A stretch of 49,400 nt of DNA from Acidovorax sp. CF316 (GCF_000276605.1 NZ_AKJX01000272.1:1-49400); one strand, 5' to 3'; positions 8,694 to 18,878 are shown, counted from the stretch's first letter. Notes: a model not told the origin generated them from the letters alone. Numbers and translations are program-made.

Positions 8694-9827
8694 ATGCCAC
8701 TGGACTTTTTGACACTGATGGCGGTGATGGCCGCCAACCTGTTCATGATCTCGGCCACCCTGCCGCTGATCATGGGCCCCGGGGTGAGCCCCGCGGCCCG
8801 CCATGTGCAGGCCAGCATGCTGCTGCAGGCCACGGCCTGGGCCGCCATCATCGCAGCGGGCTCGTGGTGGGACCAGGCCCTGTCCACCGTGTCGGTGACC
8901 TGCAACGCGCTGGCGCAGTGGATGCTGTACCGCGCTCTGCGCGAATGGCTGGGCGAGCGCCCCTTGAAGTCCTTGCTGCTGGTGCTGGTGGTGATCACCC
9001 CGCTGGGCTATGCGCTCGCGTTTGGCAACTATGCCTGGCGCGTGGGCTGGGCCAACCTGCTGATGGCGGCCATCCTGCTCATCGTGGCGCGCGCCACGCT
9101 CTACCCCGCGCACTACGCCGACCCACGCTGGCGGCGCCTGCTGATGGCCTGCCTGGTCACCTCTGCAGCCTTCACGCTGGCGCGCGGCCTGCTGGGCGCC
9201 TTCACGGACCAGTACCCGAGCTTTCGCACCCCGCACCCCGTGAACCTGGCCGCCGCCGTGGCCACCAACGTGAGCCTGGTGCTGGGTACCGTGGCGGTGC
9301 TGGTGGCCTGGCGCTCCGAGGCGGAGCAGAAGCTGCGCGCGCTGGCCATGACCGATGGGCTCACCGGCGTGCTCAACCGGCGCGGCTTCACCAAGCAGGC
9401 CGAGAACATGCTTTCCCACGCCTGGCGCCACCACCTGCCGCTGACGGCGCTGGTGCTGGACCTGGACTACTTCAAGCAGATCAACGACACCCACGGCCAT
9501 GAGACCGGCGACCGCGCCCTGAAACTCTTCGCCCGTCTGCTGGAGGAAACCTGCCGCACCGGTGACCTCGTCGGGCGCCTGGGGGGCGAGGAGTTCGGCG
9601 TGCTGCTGCTGCACAACAGCGCGCCCGCGGGCATCGCCTTCGACCGCCGCCTGCGCACGCGCCTGCAGGATGCCAGTGCCGCCGAACTGGGCTTCACGCT
9701 CGACTACAGCGCCGGCATGGCCGTGCTGCTGCCCGCCGAAACCCGCTTGCCCGACCTGATGGCGCGGGCCGATGCCGCGCTCTACCTGGCCAAGGCCCAG
9801 GGCCGCGGCCGCATGGTCGAGGCATGA
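8694..9827 (+). CDS. Membrane diguanylate cyclase (GGDEF)
   Basis: This 377-residue protein has six or so hydrophobic helices in residues 1-205 (for example TLMAVMAANLFMISATLPLI and LLLVLVVITPLGYALAFGN), then a GGDEF domain: DGLTGVLNRRGF, LDLDYFKQINDTHGHETGD, active-site segment RLGGEEFGVLL and a C-terminal ADAALYLAKAQGRGR. GGEEF is fully canonical, so it is predicted to make c-di-GMP from GTP. No RxxD inhibitory site is obvious five residues before GGEEF. The helical N-terminus resembles uncharacterised membrane input domains common in Comamonadaceae. It lies between amn and the ABC ATPase gene with short gaps (28 and 37 bases), so read-through is possible. Confidence 0.92.
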   Translation: MPLDFLTLMAVMAANLFMISATLPLIMGPGVSPAARHVQASMLLQATAWAAIIAAGSWWDQALSTVSVTCNALAQWMLYRALREWLGERPLKSLLLVLVVITPLGYALAFGNYAWRVGWANLLMAAILLIVARATLYPAHYADPRWRRLLMACLVTSAAFTLARGLLGAFTDQYPSFRTPHPVNLAAAVATNVSLVLGTVAVLVAWRSEAEQKLRALAMTDGLTGVLNRRGFTKQAENMLSHAWRHHLPLTALVLDLDYFKQINDTHGHETGDRALKLFARLLEETCRTGDLVGRLGGEEFGVLLLHNSAPAGIAFDRRLRTRLQDASAAELGFTLDYSAGMAVLLPAETRLPDLMARADAALYLAKAQGRGRMVEA

Positions 9828-9864
9828 GCGCACCCCGGATTCCGGTATCGCACACAATCGGTGC

Positions 9865-10806
9865 ATGACGGATCTATTCGAAGTGCGCGATCTGCGCAAA
9901 AGCTATGGCGAGACCACGGTGGTCAACGACGTCTCGTTCGCGATCGCCCCCGGCGAATGCCTGGGCGTGATCGGCCCCAACGGGGCGGGCAAGACCACCA
10001 CCATCCGCATGTGCCTGGGCCTGACCAACCCCGACAGCGGCAGCGTGCGCTTCTTCCCCACCGCAGGCGCGGCCCCTCTGCACATGCCACACGATGCCCT
10101 GGCCATCAAGGCGCAGATCGGGGTGGTGACGCAGTTCGACACGCTGGACCCCGATTTCACCTGCTACGAGAACCTGCGCGTGTTCGGCCGCTACTTCGGC
10201 ATCAAGGGCCCGGCCATGGACGAGCGCGTGCCCCGGCTGCTGGAGTTCGCTGCCCTCACGCACAAGGCCAACGCCAAGCCGGGTGAATTGTCGGGCGGCA
10301 TGAAGCGGCGCCTGAGTCTGGCGCGCGCACTGGTCAACGACCCGCGCCTCTTGCTGCTGGACGAACCGACCACGGGCCTCGACCCCCAGGCCCGCCACCT
10401 GATGTGGGAACGCCTGCAACTGCTGCTGCAGCAGGGCAAGTCCATCCTGCTGACCACCCACTTCATGGACGAGGCCGAACGCCTGTGCTCGCGCCTGCTG
10501 GTGCTCGACCACGGCAGGAAGATCGCCGAAGGCCGCCCGCGTGAACTCATCGCCCAGCACCTGGAGCCCGACGTGGTGGAGGTCTTCGGCGTGGGCGCCG
10601 TGGCCCTGGCAGAAGACGCTGCGCTGCGCACCCTGGCGGCGCGCGTGGAGGTCAGCGGCGAAACCGTGTTCTTCTACACCCAGAACGCCCAGCCGCTGCT
10701 GCACGCGCTGGGCGCGCACCCGCACCTGCGCACCCTGCACCGGCCGGCGAACCTGGAAGACCTGTTCCTCAAGCTCACAGGGCGCCAGATCCGCGAGGAC
10801 GGTTGA
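9865..10806 (+). CDS. NodI-family ABC transporter ATP-binding protein
   Basis: This 313-residue ATPase has Walker A GPNGAGKTT (37-45), Q-loop VVTQFDTLDPDFT (88-99), signature LSGGMKRR (142-149), Walker B LLLLDEP (162-168) with TTGLDPQARH, and the H-loop TTHFMDEAE. The YENLRVFGRYFGI stretch and the C-terminal extension (about 225-313, ending in NLEDLFLKLTGRQIRED) are typical of the NodI/daunorubicin-resistance type. Such ATPases pair with an ABC-2 permease encoded immediately downstream, but here the next gene is purT on the other strand. A NodJ-type permease without its own ATPase lies 15 kb away at 26126-26971 and is the obvious partner. The substrate is unknown; the family name does not imply nodulation. 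Confidence 0.9.
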   Translation: MTDLFEVRDLRKSYGETTVVNDVSFAIAPGECLGVIGPNGAGKTTTIRMCLGLTNPDSGSVRFFPTAGAAPLHMPHDALAIKAQIGVVTQFDTLDPDFTCYENLRVFGRYFGIKGPAMDERVPRLLEFAALTHKANAKPGELSGGMKRRLSLARALVNDPRLLLLDEPTTGLDPQARHLMWERLQLLLQQGKSILLTTHFMDEAERLCSRLLVLDHGRKIAEGRPRELIAQHLEPDVVEVFGVGAVALAEDAALRTLAARVEVSGETVFFYTQNAQPLLHALGAHPHLRTLHRPANLEDLFLKLTGRQIREDG

Positions 10807-10809
10807 GCT

Positions 10810-10851
10810 AGTTTTCCCCGTTGCATGAGGTGCTGCACATCGGAGAAAACT
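10810..10851. terminator. Inverted repeat after the NodI-type gene, possible terminator
   Basis: AGTTTTCCCCG (10810-10820) pairs with CGGAGAAAACT (10841-10851) with one mismatch and a 20-base loop. It starts 3 bases after the stop codon. The A/T-rich arm ends would give a T-containing flank on either strand, so a bidirectional terminator is plausible. Confidence 0.4.
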
Positions 10852-10861
10852 GGCGCGGCTA

Positions 10862-10969
10862 AGGCCAGTGCCCCCGTGCAAGGGCCGCCCCGCTGCACCG
10901 GGGGCGTCCCCCTCCCGCATTGCACAGCAATGCGAGAGAGGGGTGAAGGCGCGAAGCGACTCAGGGGGT
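10862..10969. repeat. Structured intergenic element, likely Comamonadaceae-type repeat, ending in purT
   Basis: The stretch contains two back-to-back hairpins: CCCCCGTGCA (10871-10880) with TGCACCGGGGG (10894-10904), and CCCTCCCGCATTGC (10910-10923) with GCAATGCGAGAGAGGGG (10927-10943). The following gaaggcgcgaagcgactcag reads into the purT stop codon. From memory, very similar blocks flank many unrelated genes in Acidovorax and relatives; there is only one copy in this window, so the repeat status rests on recall. It probably terminates purT transcription. Confidence 0.5.
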
Positions 10970-12172
10970 GTTCACTTTCCGTGGCTTGACCTTGCTGGCG
11001 GCGAGCTTGGCGTTGTCGCGCGCGGTGTGCACGTCGGCCGCACGTGCCAGGGCCACGCCCATGCGGCGCTTGGTGAAGCTCTCGGGCTTGCCGAAGAGGC
11101 GCAGGTCGGTGTCCGGCACACGCAGGGCGTCCTCCACGCCATCGAAGACGATGCCCACCGCGTCCACACCGCCATAGATCACGGCACTGGCGCCGGGGTT
11201 GCGCAGGCTGGTGTCCACCGGCAGGCCCAGGATGGCGCGGGCGTGCAGTTCGAACTCGCTCTGGTTCTGGGTGCACAGGGTCACCAGGCCGGTATCGTGC
11301 GGGCGTGGGCTCACTTCGCTGAACCAGACGTCCTGGCCCTTGACGAACAATTCCACCCCGAACAGGCCCTGGCCGCCCAGGTTGTCGGTCACGGCCTTGG
11401 CGATCTGGCGCGACTTTTCGAGCGCCGCCGGGTGCATGGGGTGGGGCTGCCAGCTTTCGACATAGTCACCGCTCACCTGCACGTGGCCGATGGGGTCGCA
11501 GAAGTGGGTCTCGATCTGGCCGTCGGCGCCCACGGCACGCACGGTGAGCTGGGTGATTTCGTAGTCGAAGTCGATGAAGCCCTCGACGATCACGCGGCCA
11601 TGGCTCACGCGGCCACCGGCCATGGCGTAGTCCCAGGCGGTCTTCACGTCGTCCGGGCCGTCGATCTTGCTCTGGCCCTTGCCCGAGCTGCTCATCACCG
11701 GCTTGACGATGCAGGGGTAGCCGATGCCGGCGTCGATGGCAACCTGCAGCTCTTCGAGCGAGTTGCAGAATTGGTAAGGGCTGGTGGGCAGGGCCAGGGT
11801 TTCGGCGGCCAGCACGCGGATGCCTTCGCGGTCCATGGTCAGGCGCGCGGCGCGGGCGGTGGGGATCACGCGCACGGTGCCGGCGGCTTCCAGCTCTTCG
11901 AGCATGGGGGTGGCGATGGCTTCGATCTCGGGCACCACCAGGTGGGGGCGCTCGGCCTCGATCAGCGCCTTGAGCTGGGCCGGGTCGCTCATGGTGATGG
12001 TGCGGCGGTGGTGGGCCACCTGCTGGCCCGGGGCGTTGTCGTAACGGTCGACCGCGATGGTCTCCACGCCCAGGCGCTGCAGCGCGATCAGCACCTCCTT
12101 GCCGAGCTCGCCCGAGCCCAGCAGCATGACTTTGGTGGCATGGGGGGACAGGGGGGTTCCGAAGGTGGTCAT
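10961..12172 (-). CDS. purT: Formate-dependent phosphoribosylglycinamide formyltransferase (PurT)
   Basis: This 403-residue ATP-grasp enzyme uses formate and ATP to formylate GAR, the folate-independent version of the third step of purine synthesis. Recognisable parts are the nucleotide/GAR segment [20 protein letters not shown] near residue 17, the [15 protein letters not shown] stretch, the ATP-binding loop [29 protein letters not shown], and the metal site [20 protein letters not shown] with DTGLVTL. The length matches the family. The frame stays open far upstream, but the start at 12172 ([10 protein letters not shown]) is the standard N-terminus. It is divergent from the sigma-54 activator gene with 117 bases between. 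Its last codons lie inside the repeat element described separately. Confidence 0.95.
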   Translation of the reverse strand: MTTFGTPLSPHATKVMLLGSGELGKEVLIALQRLGVETIAVDRYDNAPGQQVAHHRRTITMSDPAQLKALIEAERPHLVVPEIEAIATPMLEELEAAGTVRVIPTARAARLTMDREGIRVLAAETLALPTSPYQFCNSLEELQVAIDAGIGYPCIVKPVMSSSGKGQSKIDGPDDVKTAWDYAMAGGRVSHGRVIVEGFIDFDYEITQLTVRAVGADGQIETHFCDPIGHVQVSGDYVESWQPHPMHPAALEKSRQIAKAVTDNLGGQGLFGVELFVKGQDVWFSEVSPRPHDTGLVTLCTQNQSEFELHARAILGLPVDTSLRNPGASAVIYGGVDAVGIVFDGVEDALRVPDTDLRLFGKPESFTKRRMGVALARAADVHTARDNAKLAASKVKPRKVNTP

Positions 12173-12289
12173 GGCGGTGCTTTCGACAGAAGGTAGAAGG
12201 GGATGGGGCGATGCGGGCCGGCCCGTGGGTGCCAACTTTAATGCACCCGGAGGCGGCCCGCGTGGCGCAGAACTTGCAATACCGGGGAC

Positions 12290-13888
<1,599 letters not shown>

Positions 13889-13904
13889 GCCTGCGGCGGC
13901 CCCG

Positions 13905-13933
13905 CACTGTGTCGACAATTTGTCGACACAGTG
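13905..13933. promoter_or_regulatory. 29-bp perfect palindrome, probable enhancer (UAS) for the sigma-54 activator
   Basis: Arms CACTGTGTCGACA and TGTCGACACAGTG are perfect reverse complements around a central ATT. Each arm contains TGTCGACA, itself a palindrome, so the site is both a direct and an inverted repeat. The centre is about 165 bases upstream of the predicted start of the -24/-12 promoter, a normal distance for an enhancer. There is no T-run on either side, which argues against a terminator. Confidence 0.75.
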
Positions 13934-14057
13934 TTCAGTGGGGGTGAAACATCCTGGATTGCAGGACCCCAAAAATCGGCATCTTGCTATCTATTGAATA
14001 GCATCAAAACAAGCATTCAAAGTCTTCCTGGAAGATCGTCACTCCAATCGGGGCTGC

Positions 14058-14072
14058 TGGCACGGCTGTTGC
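14058..14072 (+). promoter_or_regulatory. Sigma-54 (-24/-12) promoter
   Basis: TGGCACGGCTGTTGC matches the consensus TGGCAC-N5-TTGC at every fixed position, with GG and GC separated by exactly 10 bases. The predicted start of transcription is about 14084, some 38 bases before the rhodanese start codon. The upstream activator and palindrome complete the arrangement. Confidence 0.85.
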
Positions 14073-14121
14073 GGTAAGGGACGCAGGCCATCCTGCCCAC
14101 CACCGCCTCGAAAGGTTTCCC

Positions 14122-15021
14122 ATGAGCACCGATTCCGACGCCGTCCTGATCTCGCCCACCCAGCTGCAGGCCCTGCAGGCCGCAGAGCCCGTCGTGCTGA
14201 TCGACACCCGCGACGCCGACACCTATGCCCTGGGCCATATCCCGGGCGCGGTGAACCTGCGCGAGACCTTCACCTACCTGGCCACCTCCAGCCCCGAGGG
14301 GCTGCAGGAGCTCAAGGACACCTTTGCCGCGCACCTGGGGGCCATTGGCCTGTCGGGCGCCGAGACGGCCGTGTTCTACGAAGACGCACTCAACAGCGGC
14401 TACGGCCAGTCCTGCCGCGGCTACTACCTGCTGACCTGGCTCGGCTATCCCAGGGTCAAGGTGCTGAACGGCGGCTATTCGGCCTGGAAGGCGGCCGAGC
14501 TGCCCGTCTCCACCGAGGCCGTGGTGCCCACGCCCGCCCTCTTCCCGACCAGCCTGGCCACGGCCGACGTGATGCTGACCAAGGACGACGTGGCCGATGC
14601 CCTGGGCACGGACACCGTGCTGCTGGATGTGCGCGACGTGGACGAGTGGATCGGCGAGAGCTCCAGCCCCTACGGCCGCGACTTCGCGCCGCGCAAGGGA
14701 CGCCTGCCGGGCGCCAAGTGGGTGGAGTGGTACCGCTTCATGAAGCCCTCGCCCCAGGGCCCGGTCTTCAAGTCGCCCGACGAGGTGCGCGCCGAATGCG
14801 CCACTGCTGGCATCGCGCCGAGCGACACGGTGTACCTCTACTGCTTCAAGGGCGCACGCGCGTCCAACACCTTCCTGGCCTTGAAGCAGGCCGGCTTTGC
14901 CGATGTGCGCATGTACTTCGGCTCCTGGAACGAGTGGTCGCGCGACGACAAGCTGCCCATCGAGAGCGGCCTGCCCCTGCTGCGCATGGCCAGAAAGCCC
15001 GCACTGGCCCTGGCGGCCTGA
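14122..15021 (+). CDS. Two-domain sulfurtransferase (rhodanese/SseA type)
   Basis: This 299-residue protein has two rhodanese domains. The N-terminal one (about 8-132: VVLIDTRDADTYALGHIPGA; VKVLNGGYSAWKAAELPVS) is the structural, normally inactive half, although it carries Cys98 (GQSCRG). The C-terminal domain (about 150-285) has DVRDVDEWIGE and the active-site loop YCFKGAR with Cys241, whose basic loop residues suit thiosulfate or another anionic persulfide donor. It would move sulfane sulfur from a donor to cyanide or a protein thiol. It is the first gene after the -24/-12 promoter and is followed by OsmC-like, flavoprotein and rubredoxin-reductase genes, so it probably supplies or removes persulfide in that pathway (inference). 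Confidence 0.9.
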   Translation: MSTDSDAVLISPTQLQALQAAEPVVLIDTRDADTYALGHIPGAVNLRETFTYLATSSPEGLQELKDTFAAHLGAIGLSGAETAVFYEDALNSGYGQSCRGYYLLTWLGYPRVKVLNGGYSAWKAAELPVSTEAVVPTPALFPTSLATADVMLTKDDVADALGTDTVLLDVRDVDEWIGESSSPYGRDFAPRKGRLPGAKWVEWYRFMKPSPQGPVFKSPDEVRAECATAGIAPSDTVYLYCFKGARASNTFLALKQAGFADVRMYFGSWNEWSRDDKLPIESGLPLLRMARKPALALAA

Positions 15022-15093
15022 CCACCGGCCGGTGCAGCTGCACCGGCTCTCCCCCCTTCGGTTCTTTCATTCATCACGCCTCCAAGGAAAACC

Positions 15094-15663
15094 ATGTCCA
15101 CCGACCTGCTGGAACCCACCCCCCCCGTCACCACCATCCACACCGCGCTGCGCCCCATCGACCGCGACGGCCTCATGGCCTTTGCCGAGAAGGGCCGCAA
15201 CAACCCCGCCAGCCGCGGCACCAACAAGGTCCACACGGTGATGGAAGGCCAGTACCGCTCGCTGAGCACGGTGGGCAAGCACACGCCCGTGGTGGTGGAC
15301 GAGCCGTTGCACCTGTTCGGCCAGGACACGGCACCCGCCCCTGGCGAGATCGTGCTCTCGGGCCTGGGCGGCTGCCTGGCCGTGGGCATCACCGCCGTGG
15401 CCACCTGGAAGCAGGTCAAGCTGAGCAAGATCGAGGTCTTCATGGAAGGCGACATCGGCAACCCCGCCGCCTGGGGCGCCGGCGGCGCACTGCAGAAGCT
15501 GCCGCCCGAGATGGGCTTCCAGGCGATCCGCGTCAAGGTGCTGATCGAAGGCGATGCGCCGCGCGAGGTGCTCGACGAGATCGTGCAGCACGCCAATTTC
15601 TACTCGCCCGTGGCCAACAGCATGCGCAACCCGATTCCCTTCGAAATCAGCCTGATGGACTGA
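15094..15663 (+). CDS. OsmC-family protein lacking the second active-site Cys
   Basis: This 189-residue protein has the OsmC core: a strand-rich first half, the [19 protein letters not shown] segment with Cys94 at the start of the central helix, and a C-terminal [11 protein letters not shown] stretch. In peroxidatic OsmC/Ohr enzymes a second Cys precedes Pro in the last helix; here that segment reads [11 protein letters not shown], with Tyr-Ser where the Cys would be. A two-Cys hydroperoxide reductase mechanism is therefore unlikely. A single reactive Cys could accept a persulfide from the rhodanese encoded 72 bases upstream (inference). The ribosome-binding site AAGGA is well placed. It is the second gene of the sigma-54 operon. 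Confidence 0.85.
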   Translation: MSTDLLEPTPPVTTIHTALRPIDRDGLMAFAEKGRNNPASRGTNKVHTVMEGQYRSLSTVGKHTPVVVDEPLHLFGQDTAPAPGEIVLSGLGGCLAVGITAVATWKQVKLSKIEVFMEGDIGNPAAWGAGGALQKLPPEMGFQAIRVKVLIEGDAPREVLDEIVQHANFYSPVANSMRNPIPFEISLMD

Positions 15664-15695
15664 CCCCTCCCCCGCGTCGCCAAGGACACCGCCCC

Positions 15696-16850
15696 ATGAA
15701 ACCCGTCGACCTCCCTCCCCAACTCCATCTGGAAGGCGCCCTGCAGGGCGACGCCTTGATCGCCGCCGTGCGCACCATCGCCCAGGGCCCGCTGGCCGCG
15801 CAAGCCGAGGCCATCGACCGCGTGGGCTACTACCCGCGCGCCGAGCTGCAGCAACTGGGTGCCGTGGGCGCCATGGGGTTGCACCTGGACAGCACGGCCG
15901 GCCCGGCGGACTATGGCCTGGCCATCCGCGCCATGGCCGAGGTCTCGCGCGTCTGCGGCGCCACCGGCTTCATGCTCTGGTGCCAGGCGGTGTGCGGGCT
16001 GTACCTGCAGCAGTCGGGCAACCCGGCCCTGGTGGGCGAGGTGCTGCAGCGCCATGCCAGCGGAGCGGGCCTGGGCGGCACGGCGCTCTCCAACCCCATG
16101 AAGAGCTACGCCCAGATCGAAAGCCTGCTGCTCAAGGCCACGCCGGTGGAAGGCGGCTACCTCGTGAACGGCACCCTGCCCTGGGTCAGCAACCTGGGGC
16201 CGGACCACTACTGCGGCGCCGTGGCGGCCGTCGTGCAACCCGAAGGCAACGCGCCGCGCGAGCTGATGTTCCTGCTGCGCTGCGATGCCCCGGGCGTGGA
16301 AATGCGCGAGTGCCCGAGCTTCTCGGGCATGGAGGGCACGGGTACCTATGCGCTTCGGCTCAAGGACCACTTCGTCGGGGCGGAGCACACCATCGCCGAC
16401 CCGACACGCCCGTATATCGCGCGCATCCGCGCGGCCTTCGTCATGCTGCAATGCGGCATGGCCGTGGGCATCACCCAGGGGGCCATCGACTCGATGTGGG
16501 CGGTGGAGGCCCAGCTCGGCCACGTGAACCAGTTCCTCGAAGACCGGCCCGATGCGCTGCAGGCCGAGCTCGACGCGCTGACCGCACGCGTGATGCGCCT
16601 GGCCGAAACGCCCTTCGATACCCGCACCGAATTCTTCATCGACGTGCTGGACGCGCGTGCCCATGGCGCCGAACTGTGCCTGCGCGCCGCCCAGTCGGCC
16701 CTGATGCACCAGGGCGCGCGCGGCTACCTCATGAGCTCAGAGGTGCAGCGCCGCGTGCGCGAATCGCACTTCGTGGCCATCGTCACGCCGGCCATCAAGC
16801 ACCTGCGCAAGGAAATCGCGCGCCTGTCGACCGAGGAGATGCCGGCATGA
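15696..16850 (+). CDS. Acyl-CoA-dehydrogenase-fold flavoprotein
   Basis: This 384-residue protein has the three-part fold: helical N-domain, a middle beta domain with [19 protein letters not shown] (equivalent to the G-K-W-ITN-AD segment that holds FAD), and a C-terminal helical bundle. The [16 protein letters not shown] region is unusually Cys/Trp-rich. Where acyl-CoA dehydrogenases have the catalytic base in an E-G-T motif, this protein reads [20 protein letters not shown], so ordinary fatty acyl-CoA oxidation is doubtful. Related folds act as flavin-dependent monooxygenases or desulfurising enzymes (SfnB, DszC). The stop overlaps the rubredoxin-reductase start by 4 bases, so the two are coupled and electrons may pass between them (inference). 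Confidence 0.8.
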   Translation: MKPVDLPPQLHLEGALQGDALIAAVRTIAQGPLAAQAEAIDRVGYYPRAELQQLGAVGAMGLHLDSTAGPADYGLAIRAMAEVSRVCGATGFMLWCQAVCGLYLQQSGNPALVGEVLQRHASGAGLGGTALSNPMKSYAQIESLLLKATPVEGGYLVNGTLPWVSNLGPDHYCGAVAAVVQPEGNAPRELMFLLRCDAPGVEMRECPSFSGMEGTGTYALRLKDHFVGAEHTIADPTRPYIARIRAAFVMLQCGMAVGITQGAIDSMWAVEAQLGHVNQFLEDRPDALQAELDALTARVMRLAETPFDTRTEFFIDVLDARAHGAELCLRAAQSALMHQGARGYLMSSEVQRRVRESHFVAIVTPAIKHLRKEIARLSTEEMPA

Positions 16851-18133
16851 GCGCCGCCGCCATCACCCATTCCACGCTGGCCGACGACCCCTGGCTGCAG
16901 TACATCTGCCACGCCTGCGGCTACATCTACGACGAGGAACAGGGCGATCCCGACGGTGGCCTGCCGCCCGGCACGCGCTTCGCCGACATTCCCGACGACT
17001 GGGCCTGCCCGCTGTGCGGCGTGACCAAAGGCGACTTCGAGCCCTGCCTGGCGCCCAGCATGGAGGCACTGAAAGCCCAGGCGCGCAGCGGCATGGCGGG
17101 TGCACCCACCGCCGCACGCCACACCCGGCCCGGCGTGGTCATCGTCGGCGCCGGCCGTGCCGGCTGGCAGGTGGCCGAGGCGCTGCGGGCGCTGGACGCA
17201 CAGCGCACCATCACGTTGGTGACCGACTGCAGCGGCGACCTGTACGACAAGCCCCAGTTGTCCATCGCCATGGCCAGGCACCTGCCCGCCGAACAACTGG
17301 TGCGCGAGACCGGCCCTGCCGCCGCGGCACGCCTTGGCGTGCGCCTGCTGGCGCACACGCATGCCGTGCGCATCGATACATTCCCCAGCACCGCCGGGGG
17401 CACGCTGCGCACCACGCGCGGCCCGCTGCGCTACCAGCACCTGGTGCTGGCCCATGGCGCACGCGCCGCCCTGCCCCCGGGGCTTCCGGCCGCGCTGTGC
17501 TGGCGCATCAACCACCTGCAGGCCTACCAGCGCCTGCGCGCGGCCCTGGGCCATACGCCGCGCCGCGTGCTCATCGTGGGTGCCGGCCTCATCGGCTGCG
17601 AGCTGGCCAACGACCTGGCGCTGGGTGGCCACAGCATCACGCTGCTGGACACCGAAGCCCTGCCGCTGGCGCGCTGCGCGGGCGAGGCCCGCGCCAGCGA
17701 GCTGCTGGCGGCATGGGGCCCATTGCCCATCAGCTTTGTTGGCGGCGTGCGCGTGGCCTCGCTCGAGGCCACGGCGGTGCCCAGCCCCGACGGCGCCCTG
17801 CAACTGTCCACCACCGATGGCAGGCAATTCACGGCCGACCAGGTGATCGTGGCTGCCGGCTTGCAGACCCCGCCGCGCCTGGCGCACAGTGCCGGTCTGG
17901 ACTGGGACAATGGCATCGCCGTAACGCCACGGCAGCTGCAGACCAGCGTGCCGGGAATCCACGCCCTGGGCGACTGCATCACCATCGGCGGGCAGGCCAG
18001 CCGCTTCATCGAGCCGATTGCGCGGCAGGCACGCACCATCGCGGCAGCGATTGCGGGGGTGGACGACGTGCCTTACGAAACCCGGCAAGCGTCCATCCGG
18101 GTCAAGACCAGCTCCTGGCCCATGAGCCTTTGA
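16847..18133 (+). CDS. Rubredoxin fused to FAD-dependent NAD(P)H-rubredoxin reductase
   Basis: This 428-residue fusion has an N-terminal rubredoxin (about 17-68) with iron ligands Cys21, Cys24 (CHACG) and Cys54, Cys57 (CPLCG), then a reductase of the AlkT/RubB/NorW class: FAD motif [17 protein letters not shown] (about 96-112), NAD motif [20 protein letters not shown] near the middle, and a second FAD site HALGDC. It would carry electrons from NAD(P)H through FAD to its own rubredoxin iron and on to an acceptor. AlkT-type reductases serve alkane hydroxylases and NorW serves a flavorubredoxin NO reductase, but neither acceptor is present; the coupled flavoprotein gene upstream is the likely client. 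It is the last gene of the sigma-54 operon. Confidence 0.92.
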   Translation: MSAAAITHSTLADDPWLQYICHACGYIYDEEQGDPDGGLPPGTRFADIPDDWACPLCGVTKGDFEPCLAPSMEALKAQARSGMAGAPTAARHTRPGVVIVGAGRAGWQVAEALRALDAQRTITLVTDCSGDLYDKPQLSIAMARHLPAEQLVRETGPAAAARLGVRLLAHTHAVRIDTFPSTAGGTLRTTRGPLRYQHLVLAHGARAALPPGLPAALCWRINHLQAYQRLRAALGHTPRRVLIVGAGLIGCELANDLALGGHSITLLDTEALPLARCAGEARASELLAAWGPLPISFVGGVRVASLEATAVPSPDGALQLSTTDGRQFTADQVIVAAGLQTPPRLAHSAGLDWDNGIAVTPRQLQTSVPGIHALGDCITIGGQASRFIEPIARQARTIAAAIAGVDDVPYETRQASIRVKTSSWPMSL

Positions 18134-18182
18134 CCGGCAAATCCGGGCAGAGGAAAAGTTTTCAGAAATTTTTTCGCTTGCG

Positions 18183-18189
18183 TGCATCC
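18183..18189 (+). promoter_or_regulatory. TGCATCC motif, candidate ECF -35 element
   Basis: TGCATCCA occurs 93 bases before the DUF3455 gene and again at 18937-18944, 53 bases before the ECF sigma gene. The first copy has GGGTAGTA about 16 bases downstream, which could be a -10. A shared ECF-dependent promoter would fit autoregulation, but two copies are weak evidence. Confidence 0.35.
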
Positions 18190-18215
18190 AAACGGCGTTC
18201 TCGCGGGTAGTACCT

Positions 18216-18244
18216 GCAGCAGCCCAATTTTTTGTGGCTGCTGC
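18216..18244. repeat. Inverted repeat in the leader of the DUF3455 gene
   Basis: GCAGCAGCC pairs perfectly with GGCTGCTGC around an 11-base A/T-rich loop containing six T. It ends 31 bases before the start codon, too close to be a simple terminator of the upstream operon, so a leader-RNA structure is possible. Confidence 0.4.
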
Positions 18245-18275
18245 CCGTTCAACCCATTGGAAGAAGAGGAACGCC

Positions 18276-18854
18276 ATGACGACCACCCAAGCAACGATCT
18301 CCCGCCCCATCCCCCTCGCCGGCGCCATTGCCGCCGCAGCCCTGCTGACGGCCTGCGGCTCGATGATGGGCTCCGGCAGCGGGCCCATGTTCTCGCAGGA
18401 CAGCCTGCCCGACACCGTGAAGGTGCCCGGCGGCAACAAGGTTGCCATGGAAACCGTGGGCGTGGGTGAGATCACCTACGAATGCCGCGACAAGGCCAAC
18501 GCCCCCGGCCAGACCGAGTGGTTCTTCGTCGGCCCCAAGGCGGTGCTCAACGACCGCGGTGGCAAGCAGGTCGGCACCTACTACGGCCCGCCCGCGACCT
18601 GGGAGTCGAAGGATGGCTCCAAGCTGACCGCCACCCAGGTCGCAGTCGCTCCGGCCGGTGCCGGCAACATCCCCTACCAGCTGGTCAAGGCCAACCCGGC
18701 CATGGGATCGGGCGCCATGACGGGCGTGACCTACATCCAGCGCGTGGCCTTGAAGGGCGGTGCCGCCCCCGCGGCCGCCTGCAGCGCGGCCAACAAGGGC
18801 GAGCGCCAGATCGTGAAGTACCAGGCCGACTACATCTTCTGGAAGGCCGCGTAA
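18276..18854 (+). CDS. DUF3455-type lipoprotein
   Basis: This 192-residue protein has a lipoprotein signal peptide with lipobox LLTAC and lipidated Cys27, followed by a Gly/Ser-rich linker. The mature domain (about 45-190) matches the DUF3455 pattern: VPGGNKVAMETVGVGEITYECR, EWFFVGPKAVLNDRGGKQVG, TYYGPPATWESKDGSKL, PYQLVKANP, GVTYIQRV and a C-terminal ADYIFW. Two Cys residues outside the lipobox (YECRDK and AACSAANKG) could form a disulfide. The function of the family is unknown. It is followed by an ECF sigma / anti-sigma pair on the same strand, an arrangement suggesting it belongs to that regulon. The Thr after the lipobox region gives no clear inner-membrane retention signal. Confidence 0.85.
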   Translation: MTTTQATISRPIPLAGAIAAAALLTACGSMMGSGSGPMFSQDSLPDTVKVPGGNKVAMETVGVGEITYECRDKANAPGQTEWFFVGPKAVLNDRGGKQVGTYYGPPATWESKDGSKLTATQVAVAPAGAGNIPYQLVKANPAMGSGAMTGVTYIQRVALKGGAAPAAACSAANKGERQIVKYQADYIFWKAA

Positions 18855-18878
18855 GCGCCTCTCCCTGCAGCGTGATGA

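Noticed and set aside
6803..8998. 731-codon minus-strand open frame
   Set aside because: It runs antisense to the EAL domain and AMP nucleosidase genes. Its His/Gly/Val-rich product is typical of shadow frames in high-GC DNA.
13905..13933. Palindrome as an intrinsic terminator of the activator gene
   Set aside because: There is no T-run on either side, and the location relative to the -24/-12 promoter fits an enhancer better.
13986..14002. GCTAT-N7-ATAGC inverted repeat between enhancer and sigma-54 promoter
   Set aside because: The arms are only 5 bases and the surrounding DNA is A/T-rich, so chance is likely. No convincing IHF consensus was found.
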